Shown piece after piece: positions 10,659 to 21,867 of a DNA stretch of 64,000 nucleotides (position 1 is its first letter; each line of letters opens with the position of its first letter). The notes below the pieces were generated by a model. That model was given only the letters and a program-made list of their open reading frames with translations. It searched no databases and was not told the origin of the DNA. Location of the stretch: contig OZ251250.1 of the NCBI GenBank assembly GCA_965240325.2, positions 186,001 through 250,000 on the forward strand. The letters run 5' to 3'. This DNA comes from Rebecca billardiae RCC1528 (lineage: Eukaryota > Haptophyta). Position numbers and translations under genes: made by a program.

Positions 10659-11131
10659 GCGTGCACAACGGAACGTGTCGCTCTCGGAGTTTGCGCACCG
10701 CCTGTAGACGCGACCAGGTCGTTCAAGGCGTGTGGCTTCTTCTGGCTGCCCGCGAATCAGCGACCACGTCGACCCAGTCTGTCACGACTGTAAGTGTAAC
10801 ATACATGCATGTCCGCGCCGAGCGCCGTCGGCGACCCCGCGCGGCCCGGGCGATCCGATCGAGTGCGGAACGTGGCCCGGACGCGGTAGTCCGGCGCGGC
10901 GCCCCGGGGCAGACTGCTCCTGCCCACGACGGGAAACTTTCAGGCGGGCCAGTGGCGTCCGTGACCGTTATGTCCGCCGGATGAGGCCGCCGCCGGCCGA
11001 GTCTTTGAACTCTATAAGTCAGTCTATCTCTATAAGCCTACTAATAATAATAAGGCGGGCCGCGACCGGTGTACGACGGCGGCTGACTCATCGACCAGAC
11101 GACACTACGGACGGACCGACGGGAGCAGCAG
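10659..11131. other. Intergenic sequence
   Basis: No coding region or RNA gene is recognisable. The segment ends with AGCAGCAG directly before the TIR-bounded segment that starts at 11132. Confidence 0.5.
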
Positions 11132-12861
11132 CTAGGGGGGCCAAACCGCCCATTTAAAAATGAAAAGCAAAGTCGCGTCGCATTTTCGCTCCGCCCTCGG
11201 CCTTTTAGGGTGGCGCGGAGCCTTTTTCTCGGACCCCGCTCGAAAATCGAGCTTCACGCCTTCGGACGCTCAGAGCTCGGTTCCGCTCCAGCGCGAGCGG
11301 CCGGAGGCAGTGGACCGCCGCGCGCTCGCGACCTTTGAGACGCCGAGATGGTCTCGGGTGCGCGCGCGCGTGACGCTGGTGGGCGCTACTGACCCGTGCC
11401 TTTGCGCCACCAGCGGCTCACCACCCGCTTCTTGGCCATCTCGCGCCGTGCGCGGCGCGCGTCGGCCGGCTTGAATTGGCGCGCTGCGTGCGCCCGTCAC
11501 GCTACCGCACGGTGTGGCTCATGATCAACTCGCACAGTTGAGATCGATGCTCGCACCAAGTGCCCATGTATGTATGTGGATGCCCAGCTCGCCTAACCTG
11601 CCCTGCTGCGCCGGAATCGCCGTCAGCAGACCGGCGCGAGCTCGCGCGCAACACCTCCGCGGAGCTCGCAACTGTCATGTTCCGCTTGTAGGGCCCGTGT
11701 TTGCACCTGCCGTGGCACTTGCGATGGTCAGTACGTTGGGTATGGGTCACGTGTGCCCTCTGATGGCGTCTGGGCGCCTCCCATTCGCCTCTCAGGACGT
11801 CGCGGACGTGCTCGCAGGCAGCGGTTGGCTCATTCGACAGGTCCGACGTGCACTCGACCGTGCCTGCAAGCGCGCCCCTGTGACGCTCATGCCTGCAGAA
11901 GCAGATGCAGATGGGCCCTCATGCACCCTGGTGCGCCCAAGACCGGCGGGAGCGTCAGAGACCGTCTCAATCTTGACACCTTGCACACGCCGGCGCTTGC
12001 CGTTGGGCTCCGCGCAGCCAGCCAGGAGCGCCGAACAGCGCCGGATCAGCCTCTGTAGGCCGAATATCCGCCCCTAAGCCCAGAAATAGCGCGGAACAGG
12101 GTAGTGCGTACCTATATGGACCAATCCCATCCAGCCTGGTTTGGTGCAGACACGCCAGCCACCGCCTGGAGCAGACGTTTGCTGCCGAATCGCATGCTCG
12201 GCACTGTGCCAGTGACTGTGCCGCACTGCGACGACGACAGATTTGACCTGCCTCGTAGGTCTCGGCCAGGGAGCGGTGACGGTTGGCTCGAGTCACTTTA
12301 AACCTTGACTATGACCGAGAGCACTCCCGGGCTAAGGACGTGGGGCCGGTGCTTTGGGTCTACTATGTCTGCAATACGCCGTACGCGTGGCCGTATACAC
12401 AGTCTGAAAACGTATCTCGCAGCTCGAGATCAGACGAGGCTGTATTCATCAGCATGGCGCCTATATACACAGTGGGTATGTAACGATCGGTGGCTTCTAT
12501 GAAACTACATATTTGACAGCCTGCCAGTACACAGCCTATATCGCATGTTGGGACCTGCTGCTGCTGGGGACTCAGAACGATCTCGCTGAGATGCTCTATC
12601 AAAGTGAGGTCGACATGGTCTATATGTCACATATAGGACGACCGTTACATACCGTTTCCAATAAGTTCAGGCTCATTCTAATAAGTAAATATGCTAGCCG
12701 TTACGCCCTATATTCAGGGTATGTGCACCTGATTTTTTTACATGGCCGGCCCAGACCCCTCCAGAGGGCAAATGATCCAGCCCGAAATCAGCTCTAAACA
12801 CTCGCTAGGACCCGCGCTCGTGGCCGTCAGTAACGCTACAGTGCCACTTTGGCCCCCCTAC
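11132..12861. mobile_element. Possible TIR element, 1,730 bp, with 8-bp flanking repeats
   Basis: CTAGGGGGGCCAAA at 11132 is mirrored by TTTGGCCCCCCTAC ending at 12861, giving a 13-bp TIR after one terminal mismatch. AGCAGCAG lies directly outside on both sides (11124-11131 and 12862-12869), the 8-bp duplication expected for hAT elements, although the triplet repeat makes chance agreement possible. The GGGGGGCC core matches the element at 5621-6162. The interior changes from GC-rich (11160-12060) to AT-richer (12300-12800) and holds no recognisable transposase. Confidence 0.5.
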
Positions 12862-12869
12862 AGCAGCAG

Positions 12870-13186
12870 TTAACTCGCATCGGTCGAGTCATATATGCTG
12901 GTCGTCGTATAGCAGTAGCCTACCTACATACGGTAGTCGCAGTACCGGGACTCTGGCTCTCTCTCTCTCTCTCCGTCTCTCTCTCTCTATACTACGCCAT
13001 CGTCATACTATAGCGCGCAGTATATGCTGACGCTGCGCTGTACTATATCTACGCGACTAGTAATCGCGGCGGACTCGTGTCCGTACGTCGGGCGGATCAT
13101 CATCAGAGTATTCGTCGGCCACGGGGCGCGGTCGGTCGATTCACCGTAACCCGGTCGGCGGTGGCCTGGGCCACAGCCTCACAGTA

Positions 13187-13188
<2 letters not shown>
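12870..13188. other. Low-complexity intergenic sequence with a CT run
   Basis: A CT-rich microsatellite (CTCT repeats) lies at about 12954-12990. No gene is recognisable. The segment leads into the long (TA)n tract that begins near 13188. Confidence 0.5.

Positions 13189-13250
<62 letters not shown>
13189..13250. repeat. (TA)n microsatellite, about 60 bp
   Basis: An uninterrupted TA run except for one TATG near the right end. It directly abuts the left TIR of the 13251-16171 element. Confidence 0.95.
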
Positions 13251-16171
13251 CTGCGTTCCTGAGCCGCAGCGCCAGAATTACGCGAGATCAGAGAACCTTT
13301 CTTTCCTCCCACGCGCGCCATTGGTCGAGACGTCGCTGAAGGGGGCCGAAAGTTGAGCAGCGGGTAACCTTTTGTTAATCACGTGAGTAAGTCTCGCCGT
13401 AGTGGGCCCAAAATTGCAACCTATGACTTTCGCTTGATCGTCCGATCTCTCGAACATCTGCCCCGAAGCGTCGCTTTTGTGAGGATACACAGCAGCATCT
13501 CTCCATCGGTTGATCCTGCAGGCCCTCAACGCTCCTAGACCCTTCGTCGGCGGACGATCTACGAGTGGCGACAGGCGACGCCTCCCCGGCACACTAGTAC
13601 GAGGTCGATGGCGAACAAACGCTCGTGCACGGACTAGGGGATGTTTGAGTGCGCGTAGCCTCGCTCGATACGACTGCGGGCAGGCGCGGCCGACGCAGTC
13701 CCGGCAGCTCCTGTTGTTTCTGCCTGCCACGCCTGCGCCGTTCATCATCCATGCCGCGCGTGGCCCGACAACTTGCCAGCGCCGCCGACAAGTTGGTGAT
13801 CGAAGGGCGCGATTTGAAGGTTCAGCCACCACTCAGGTGGGCATCCCGGGCCCACGTTGAGTTGTCTTCGATGCTGCCCACCGCGCTGCTCTCGACAGCC
13901 TGCGTGCCCTCGTGACAGCGCGCGCGTCCCGGCAGCTGCACGGTGCGGCATGTCGGCATGGCTTGCTCAGTCGCTCTTCACCTCTGCAGTGCAGAGGATG
14001 GGCCACAGCGATTACAGCGATATTGCGGTCGGTGGCAACGAGCATACTTCTCATGACCGCCGCCGCCGCGTGCCGCAGCTACCCGCCACCGGACGTGCTG
14101 CATCACACGTCGATGCTCATGGCTCATTAGACAGGATCTCACGCTCATCTGTGGGCACCGTTGTACGTGCGGCATGGCAAAGCCCTACTGACTTGGATGT
14201 GTGGATGCGTCGGCATGGCGGCAGTCGTCAGTGGCAGTGCTTGGCTCTGTGTCGCAGACGTGGCGCGGCGCCTGGCGCAGTCACGACGCACTCGTTGACC
14301 GGGCCACGCGCTGTCTCGGACACTGGACGGCGCGGCTCCGAGCAACACTCGCTCGCCGCTGGGCCTGGGCCTGCCGGCCCACAGGGCCTGGGCCGCCTCT
14401 GCCCACGCCGAGGCCTGGCCTAAGACGGTAAGACCCCGGGTCACATAGCACGACGGCTCAGTGCCGCTGCCCTCTGGACCAGTGGCGGTGCTGCTCTGCC
14501 GGCTCGGGGCGACCCGCTCGCGCCGCGGGCCGTGGCAGCGCTCATCGACTCAAACGTGCCGCCGACTCGCGCTCAGCTTCATGGCTGACGGGCTGCGCGA
14601 AGCGTCGGCGCTACCGAGAACAGTCGTGCGCCCTACCCTCTATGCGCCTGCGATCATACAGACTCCGAAGCAGCGCCAGACATGGACGGTGGGCGGTCTC
14701 AGCGCCGCGGCGGCACCGCGGGGCACGCAGCGCATCGGTGCGCGCCCGGTCATGCATCACCGCGAGCCGCAGAGTCTGAGCCCGAGGAGGCGGAGGACGG
14801 CCGGACTCCGGTGGCGCCGCTGGAATGTCACATGTGGTGCGGTTCATCGGAGTCAGGATATTCGATCACAGACACGGTCGTCACTACGGTACAGTCGTCA
14901 TCATGCATTTAGCGCAGCATGCCGCGTATAGCGTGACTCACCTTATTGGGTCCGCGTGCTGACTGCTGCATCATCATCAGTATATTCAGCCGTGCATAAT
15001 GGCAATGCTGTCAAGTGTCAGCATCAGCTGCGCGCGCACGGACAGACGGTCAACGGAACCTTAGCCGCGTGCCCGTTGGTGAATAGTGCGGACGGTCCGC
15101 AGTATCGAGTGATGAGCAGTAGTCTTATAAAGCCCCGCGGCCCGGGGCCGGTACGTACCGAGGCTCCGTAGTAGTGAGACCGTAGTAAATGTTGCAGTGA
15201 CTGGGCCCGGCGGGCGTGCGCCGGCAACACGCCGACGGCTGACCCGGCTACGCCTCCAGTCTGAGTCGCAGATTACGGGCGCCCGCGCACTGGCAGCGGT
15301 CGAGCCGACTGGATTGTCAGAGTTAGTCAGCGAGTCGAGCCGCGGGCGCCGGCCAAGGCGGTACGGCCTACGGGCGGTACAGGCATTGCGTGCGCTCGCG
15401 TGCAGCCCCCGGAGCCAGCCTGGGGCTCCGAAGGTGTGCTTGCAGCTGGTGCGTGACCTTACGAGTACTGCACACCGCTTGTTGACACTGCACGCCAAGC
15501 CGATCGAAGGCACAACGTGAGGATGTGAACTGGCGGCAGCTTTCTGCGGATCTAGGCCGTGACCTCTGTAGGCGCGTGGGCACAGAGTGTCCGACGGCGA
15601 GGAAAGAGCTCGAGTGGCCGCTATCGGGGCCGAATAGGAAACGTGCGACTCGCCGTACATCGCACGCCGACTGCTGGCAGGCTCGCCCCCCCCGCCCGCA
15701 CCTGCACGATCAGCGTCAGGAGCAATGATTGCGGAGTGCGCATTAGCCGCAGAAGGGGACCAGGTGCGCACGCGCGTGTGCAAGCAAAGGGCGACGCCCA
15801 ATGTGGACCTACGAAGGTGTGCACGCGGCTGACACTGAGCGCTGATGTCCCTGGACCCGCGCGAGAGCTCCTCAGCCACGCCAGCAATGTCGCAGAGACT
15901 CTCTGGCGGCCTGGCCTGGCCGGGCTGCGTTCGAAGCCCTGCCGCCCGCCGCCGACGACCGGCGACAAAACACTCTCGTCTTGGCCTCTTGAACCCTCGG
16001 TGGCAATCTCTCGCGATCTGCCTCGCCCGCATAGCACGGCTTTGGGCTCGTTCGCTCATCAATCGAAGACCGCCAACCGATGCGGGTGCGCTGAAAATGC
16101 GATTCTTCGTATGTGAACAATTCCGCGGCTTTATTCTCGCGTAATTCTGGCGCTGGGGCTCAGGAACGCAG
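13251..16171. mobile_element. TIR-bounded element, 2,921 bp
   Basis: CTGCGTTCCTGAGCCGCAGC at 13251 begins a 37-bp terminal repeat whose reverse complement lies at 16135-16171 with one mismatch. The left edge sits directly against a (TA)n tract. The interior has several frames of 100-330 codons (for example minus 15061-16062) but none contains a recognisable transposase or DDE motif, so the element is probably non-autonomous or decayed. No target-site duplication is visible; the superfamily is not assigned. Confidence 0.7.
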
Positions 16172-16260
16172 CGTCGCGTCGACGCCAGACGGTGCGTCGA
16201 GCTTCCGCTCGGCGATGGAGTGATGGGCGACTATGAGGGGGGGGACGACGGCGAGGAGCG

Positions 16261-16613
<353 letters not shown>

Positions 16614-16975
16614 TGGGCGGGTCTCACTGGGGGACCTGCAAAACAACGGACCGGAGTTTTGGCGAAGCTTCGGCGGTTGCGCGGCGGACGGCGGCGGCGG
16701 CTTCGAAGCCGCCCCCACGAGGAGGCGCGGGCGCTGTGGCGCGAGGCGAATGCAAGTCCGCCGCGTGAGCCGGCGGGGAAGTGAGCACCACGAGTTGTGA
16801 GGCGAACCTGGGCGATTGCGGACGCGCGCAAGCTCAAGGCGCCGCCGAATCGTGGCGACTGGCTCCACGACCAGAGGCACAAGCCGGGTGCCCGCGCTGG
16901 TGCGCGCTCGCGCGGCGCGCCGACCGTGCGTCCGCGGGGTGCAAAATCGGGCACGGTGGTTCCGCACGAGTTTCA

Positions 16976-17275
16976 ATGAGCAACGCGTTCCAGAAGTTCC
17001 GCTTGAAAACGCCCGCCGGAAGCGCGGTCACCATACCTGACATCTGCTGCGGCGCCCCTCGCGTCGACATCGTGCGGCGCGGCCACCGACTCCGCGCCCG
17101 CGCGCAGAATGGGAGGGGCTGGTGCAGGAGCAGATGCAGGACTCGGACGCCGAGGAGAAGTCGAGCGCCACGTTCCGCACCCACCGCTACGCATACGGCG
17201 CTCCTGGGCGAAGACTGCCACTGTGCGGGTGGGCTGTCTCTTCGCGAGCTCTCAGCGTGGAGTCAGCGATCAAGC
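16976..17275 (+). other. Coding-like fragments inside the hAT-like element
   Basis: Two short stretches look like real protein in different frames: [20 protein letters not shown] from the ATG at 16976, and EWEGLVQEQMQDSDAEEKSS followed by ATFRTHRYAYG from about 17107. They cannot be joined in phase by an obvious GT-AG intron. They may be exons of a decayed transposon gene or captured host sequence. I do not recognise the family. Confidence 0.25.
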
Positions 17276-17369
17276 TGAGGTTGCAGCGCGGCAACATCGT
17301 GCAGGGTGGGCGGGTACCGACGCCGCGCTTCGCACGCCGTCTGCGACGGCATCAAACGCCGCGACCACC

Positions 17370-17950
17370 GCGGCGCCCGGCCAGCGTGGCAGCATCGGGC
17401 CTGCTGACGGCGGGCGTGACGGTCGGGCGCGGGCGCGGTGGCATCCCGGGGCGCGGGGGCGAGTGCAGCAGCGGACGCGGTGGCGGGCGCGGCTGCTGGC
17501 AGAGCGCATCTCGCGACGAGGAGTCACTCGGCGCGCACGTCACGCCGCGCGCGATATCGATTCGTCGCCCGGCGAGCGCGGCAGCACCGGGCCTGCTGAA
17601 TGCGGGCGTGACAGCCGGGCGGGCGCCGCAGCGGTTGGGCGCTGCGCCTGCCGCGCTGGCGCGGCACTGTAGCCGGGGCGGCGCGGTGGCTAAGACGCCG
17701 CGGCGGCGGACGCCGCGGCGGCCGGCGCGACGGCGGGTGGAGCGCATCTCGCGACGAGGAGTTACTCGCCGCGCACGTCACGCTGCGCGCATCTTCGAGG
17801 GGTCGCCCGGCGAGTGCGGCAGCACCGGGCCGGCTGATGGCGCAGCGACGGCGGTCGCGGCGGCGGCAGCCGGCGCGGCGGCCGCAGCGGCGGCCGGCTC
17901 GGCAGCGGCGGGCGCTGCGGCGGGCGGTGCGCATCTCGCCACAAGAAGAC
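17370..17950. repeat. Three imperfect copies of a GC-rich block of about 200-230 bp
   Basis: The segment GCATCTCGCGACGAGGAGT..ACTCG followed by GCACGTCACGC and a CCCGGCGAG..GCGGCAGCACCGGGCC stretch recurs around 17507-17620 and 17736-17840, with partial copies at about 17370-17440 and 17930-17980. The spacing and divergence suggest repeated internal duplication within the element. Confidence 0.6.
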
Positions 17951-18465
17951 GTTCGGTGCGAACTTCACGCCGCGCACACCATCGAGCGGGGTCTGCGGTG
18001 CTGCTTCGGCGAGCGCGTCAGCTGCACCTCCGGCCGAGCGACGAGTCGACGCAAACGACAACGCGCGACGCATCGAGCTGTTCCGAGCAGTGCCATTCAC
18101 ATTGGCGCTAGTGGCAGCGGTGGGCTGTACACGCTGACGACGCAGCGAGGCGTGAGGTGGTGGTCCACGCCACCGTCGTACCGCGTCGCCTCGCGCACCC
18201 CGAGCGCGCGCGACGAGCTGTACGGGCTCGGAAGCTGACAGCATCCCCGCGCCCGGCGCCGCGACCGCGACCCCGCGCAGGCCAGGGGCCCTCCCGGAGA
18301 GCTGATTTTCGTCCGCGCGCTTTGCTGAAGTCGCGCTGGTGAGCTCAGACGCCGGCGCATACCCCGCCGGCGCTAGTCTGTCGCACCCCGTTTGTTCCGA
18401 GTCGCTGAGACCGCGCCGATCGTCAGATAGTTTTGAATTTCTGCTCCGCCAGTGGGACCAGCCCA

Positions 18466-18468
<3 letters not shown>

Positions 18469-18512
<44 letters not shown>
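18469..18512. repeat. (TA)n microsatellite
   Basis: A (TA) run of about 44 bp directly follows the right end of the hAT-like element and pairs with the TA tract on its left side. Confidence 0.95.
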
Positions 18513-18516
<4 letters not shown>

Positions 18517-18732
18517 CTATATCCGCGCGATAGTCGCGTTGCTGCGTGCTGCTGGCATCATGATCATGCATATGATATATGCGCGCGTCCGCGCCGGGGT
18601 GGGTTACCAATATTTTGCCATAAACTTATTATTCGCCGAAAGTTTGCCAGCCGGGCCGGGCCGCCCGGCGCGCGCACAGGGCGTGCGCGCACCGCCCACA
18701 CCCACGCGGCCCGGCCCCGCGGCCCCGCCGCC

Positions 18733-19776
18733 CTACGGCTGCCAGCTCATCTGCAGCAGCCCCGCCGCCGCGAGCTTCTGCAGCTTGGCCGCCATGGCCG
18801 GGCTGCGGAGCAGCGGGTCGACCGGCCGCGTGTCGCGCGCCTGCACCGCCTGCAGCACGCGCTGGACGTCCGGGTCCTCCAGGACGGCGCGGAGGTCCGG
18901 GTCGGCGAGCGCCTTGTGCGCGAGCTCCTCCGCCTCGCGCTCCGCCGCCGGCACGATGTCCGCGCCGCCGCCCTCGGCGCGCAGCCGCACGCCGCCGCCG
19001 CCGCCGGGCGCGGCGGCAGCGCCGCCGCCGCCGCGCGCCGGCGGCTTCGCGCCGGCGCCGCCCTGGCCCTGCGCCTCGCCGAGCGCGCCAAAGTGGGAGC
19101 CCATCAGCCCCATGAAGCGCAGCAAAAAGTCCTGCAGCGCCGCGTCGCCCTTGTACTTCGCCATGGCGCCCTGCGGGTCTTTCTGCACCTCCGCCATCGC
19201 CTGGGTAAATCTGGGGTTCGTCAATCCGGCGCTGAGCACCGGATCGCGCTGCAGCTTGGAGAGCAGGTCGTCGGTGACCCACTCGGAGGACGTGCCTGAG
19301 AGCTTCGGCGCCGACTCGCGCAGCGCCTCCTGCACCTCGTCCAGCCTCAGTCCGGCCAGCTTCGCCTCAGCCGCCGCGGCCGCGCCGCCGCCGCCGGGGC
19401 CGCCGCCGCCCGCGGGCGGCTGCTTGGGTCGGATGACCTCGAGCGGCTCGGCGGGCGCGGGCGCGGGCGCGGCGCGCGGCTTGCGCGGCTTGGGCGCCGG
19501 CGCGTTGAGGAAGCCCTTCTTCAGGCCGCCCATACCGCCGCCGCCCCCGGCGCCCGAAGCGCCGGGCTTGGCGGCGGGCGCTCGCGCGCGCGCTGCAGAG
19601 CTCGGCGGCGGCTGGTCGCCCTCGAGCGGCGGCGGCGGGTCGACGACGCGCGGCGGGCGCACGGGCTTCGCCGGCTCGAGCGGTGGCGGCGCCTCGTCGT
19701 CCGCGTCGTCCTCGCCCTCGAGCGGCGGCGGGGGCTCGTCGTCCATCATGGCGGTTGGCATCTGCCCGCCGCTCAT
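18733..19776 (-). CDS. STI1/HOP-type chaperone-binding domain protein
   Basis: Intronless 347-aa frame starting at the ATG at 19776 (MSGGQMPTAMMDDEPPPP). The N-terminal 150 residues are disordered, with repeated acidic Pro-rich PPPPLEGED/APPPLE motifs. Two STI1 (heat-shock chaperonin-binding) domains follow: one around residues 185-250 (VTDDLLSKLQRDPVLSAGL, then NPRFTQAMAEVQKDPQGAM) and one at the C-terminus (KALADPDLRAVLEDPDVQRV, then LLRSPAMAAKLQKLAAAGLL). STI1 domains with DP repeats occur in Hop/Sti1, Hip, ubiquilin and Tic40 and bind Hsp70/Hsp90 or hydrophobic clients. With no TPR or ubiquitin-like domain visible it is not Hop or ubiquilin proper; a Hip-like co-chaperone is the closest guess. 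It is divergent from the RIC1 gene, 128 bp away. Confidence 0.75.
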   Translation of the reverse strand: MSGGQMPTAMMDDEPPPPLEGEDDADDEAPPPLEPAKPVRPPRVVDPPPPLEGDQPPPSSAARARAPAAKPGASGAGGGGGMGGLKKGFLNAPAPKPRKPRAAPAPAPAEPLEVIRPKQPPAGGGGPGGGGAAAAAEAKLAGLRLDEVQEALRESAPKLSGTSSEWVTDDLLSKLQRDPVLSAGLTNPRFTQAMAEVQKDPQGAMAKYKGDAALQDFLLRFMGLMGSHFGALGEAQGQGGAGAKPPARGGGGAAAAPGGGGGVRLRAEGGGADIVPAAEREAEELAHKALADPDLRAVLEDPDVQRVLQAVQARDTRPVDPLLRSPAMAAKLQKLAAAGLLQMSWQP

Positions 19777-19904
19777 GTCAAGCAAGCGCCCGCTGCGGCC
19801 AAGGACTGAGGACCCCCGCGCCCGCCCGTTGGAGGTCTGCACAGTGCACACGGCGCCCGGACTCTGTTCATCGAGTTTTGCCGGTCAGGCGAGACCTCGG
19901 AAGC
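19777..19904. promoter_or_regulatory. Bidirectional promoter interval (STI1 protein / RIC1)
   Basis: Only 128 bp separate the two divergent start codons, so both 5' UTRs and promoters must share this interval. No TATA box is visible. It is less GC-extreme than the flanking coding DNA. Confidence 0.55.
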
Positions 19905-21371
19905 ATGGCGTTCGCGCACGCCGTGGCCGAGCGCGTGGGGGCGCCGGGCGAGGCGGTGACGGCGCTCGCGTTCAACGCGCGCACGTCGGTGCTCGCGGTC
20001 GCCTCGAGCGCGACAATTGCGCTCTGGTGCGGCCGTGAGTCCGGCCAGCTGCTCGCCACCTCGCCGCGCGCCGCGCGCGCGGCCGAGCGCGCGCCGCGCG
20101 TGGCCGCAGCCGCGTCTTCGCCGCCGCCGCCGCTGCCGGCGGCGGCCGCGCATGGCGAGGAATGGCTGGTGTGGCGGCCGGACGGGCGGATGCTCGCGCT
20201 CCTCCAACGCCGCTGTGTCACCGTGTACGCCGTGCGCGCGCGCGCCTCCACGCCCGCCGACGACGGCGCGGCCGCGGGCATGACTGCAGTCGAGCGCGCT
20301 CTTCACGGGGAGGGCGGCGCGGCGGCGGGCGGCGGTGGCGGCGGTGGGCGGCGGGCCGCGCCGCGCGAGCGGCCGCCCGGCGTGCACCAGCTGCGCGAGG
20401 TCCGGCTGCACGGCCCCGGACTCGTCCGCGCCGTGGCGGACGCTTTTACCCTGCTAGTGACGACGGAGGATGGCGCTTTGACGAAACTGGAGTGGGCGCA
20501 GCCGCGGCCGCCGCCGCCGCGCCCGCCGACGGCGGGGAGCAAGGGCGCGCCGCGTGGGCCGCCGCCGCCGCCGCCGCCACGCCTGCTGCTCCGCACGCCC
20601 GCGCACGCGGCGCCGCCCGCCCGAGACCCTTCCGCCGGCACCGGCGCGCCGCCTCTGCCTCTGGCGCTCGAGCTCGCGCCGGCGCCGGCGGGAAGTTTCC
20701 ACGAAACTTCGGGCGGCGGCGGCGCCGCCGCGGTGGCGGGCGCGGCGGCGTGCTCGCCGCCGCCTGCGCCGCCGCCGCCCGCGCCACCGCCGCCACGGCC
20801 GCGCCCCGTGCCCGGCCGCGCGCGGCGGCCGAGTGGCGGGAAGTTTCCACGAAACTTCGGCTGCGGCGCGCCGCCGCTTGCAACGCAGCACTCGGCGCCG
20901 CCGCACGCGTCGCCGCGCGGCGCGGGCGCGAGCGCGGCGGCGGGCGCGGCGGCGGACGGCGCTCGGCCGGGCGACGAGCAGCCCGTCGCCGCCGCACGCG
21001 CCGACGCGGCCGAGCCCCGCCCGGACCACCCGGACCACCGCCCGGACTGTCCGGACCGCCGCCCGGACTTGCCCAGCCCGAGGCGGCAGCAGTCGCTGCC
21101 GGCGAGGCGCGTGCCGTGGCCAGGGCTGCTCCTCAGCGATGGCGGCGGGGGCGGCGGTGGCTGCAGCGCGGACGCCGGCGAGGAGGCGGCGGGCGGCGGG
21201 GCGGGGCGGGCCGCCGCACCGTTCCGCGTGACGCGCCTGCGACCAGACGCGCCGCCGCCGCGCGAGATTGCAATCTCGCAGGAGGGCTCGACGCGCGAGG
21301 GCGCGGCCCCGCGCGCGGAGGGCGCGGCGCCGCCCTGTGCCACGCCCGAGCGCGCACGCGGCGGCGCGCCC

Positions 21372-21406
<35 letters not shown>

Positions 21407-21803
21407 CGCCTCGCGAGATTGCAATCTCGCCGCCGCCGCCGCTCCCGAATGGCGGGCGGCCGAGCTGGCATGGTGCGCGCAGCTGGGCGTTCTCGCGGTG
21501 GCGGTGTGGCGCGGCGGCGAGATTGCAATCTCGCGAGGCGGCGGCGTGGGCGAGGCTGTGGGCGTCGCGCTGGCGTGCGCGCCTCCGCGCCGCGCGCGCG
21601 GCGGCCGAGATTGCAATCTCGCGCCCGGCGCGCAGCCGCGCCGCGCGCGGCTTGCGGACGCGCTTGGCGGCGGCGCCGCCGCGAAGGGCGCGCGGGCGGC
21701 GGGCGCGGGCGACGGTGCGGGTGCGGGCGGCGGGCCGCTAGTAACGCTCCTCCACCGCCCGCGCGCCCTCCGAGATTGCAATCTCGCGCCCGGCGGCCCC
21801 GCC

Positions 21804-21867
<64 letters not shown>

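Larger units (their letters stand above)
16611..18468. mobile_element. hAT-like TIR element inserted in (TA)n, 1,858 bp
   Basis: The left end reads CAGTGGGCGGGTCTCACTGG (16611 onward) and the right end, reverse-complemented from 18468, reads CAGTGGGCTGGTCCCACTGG, with similarity continuing about 10 bp further. Both sides are (TA)n, compatible with an 8-bp TATATATA duplication but not provable in such sequence. CAGTG-type termini are typical of hAT elements. The interior holds coding-like fragments and an imperfect internal repeat (separate entries) but no complete transposase. Confidence 0.65.

Noticed and set aside
15061-16062. 333-codon minus-strand frame in the 13.3-16.2 kb element
   Set aside because: No DDE-type or zinc-finger motif and no compositional signal of real coding; treated as chance.
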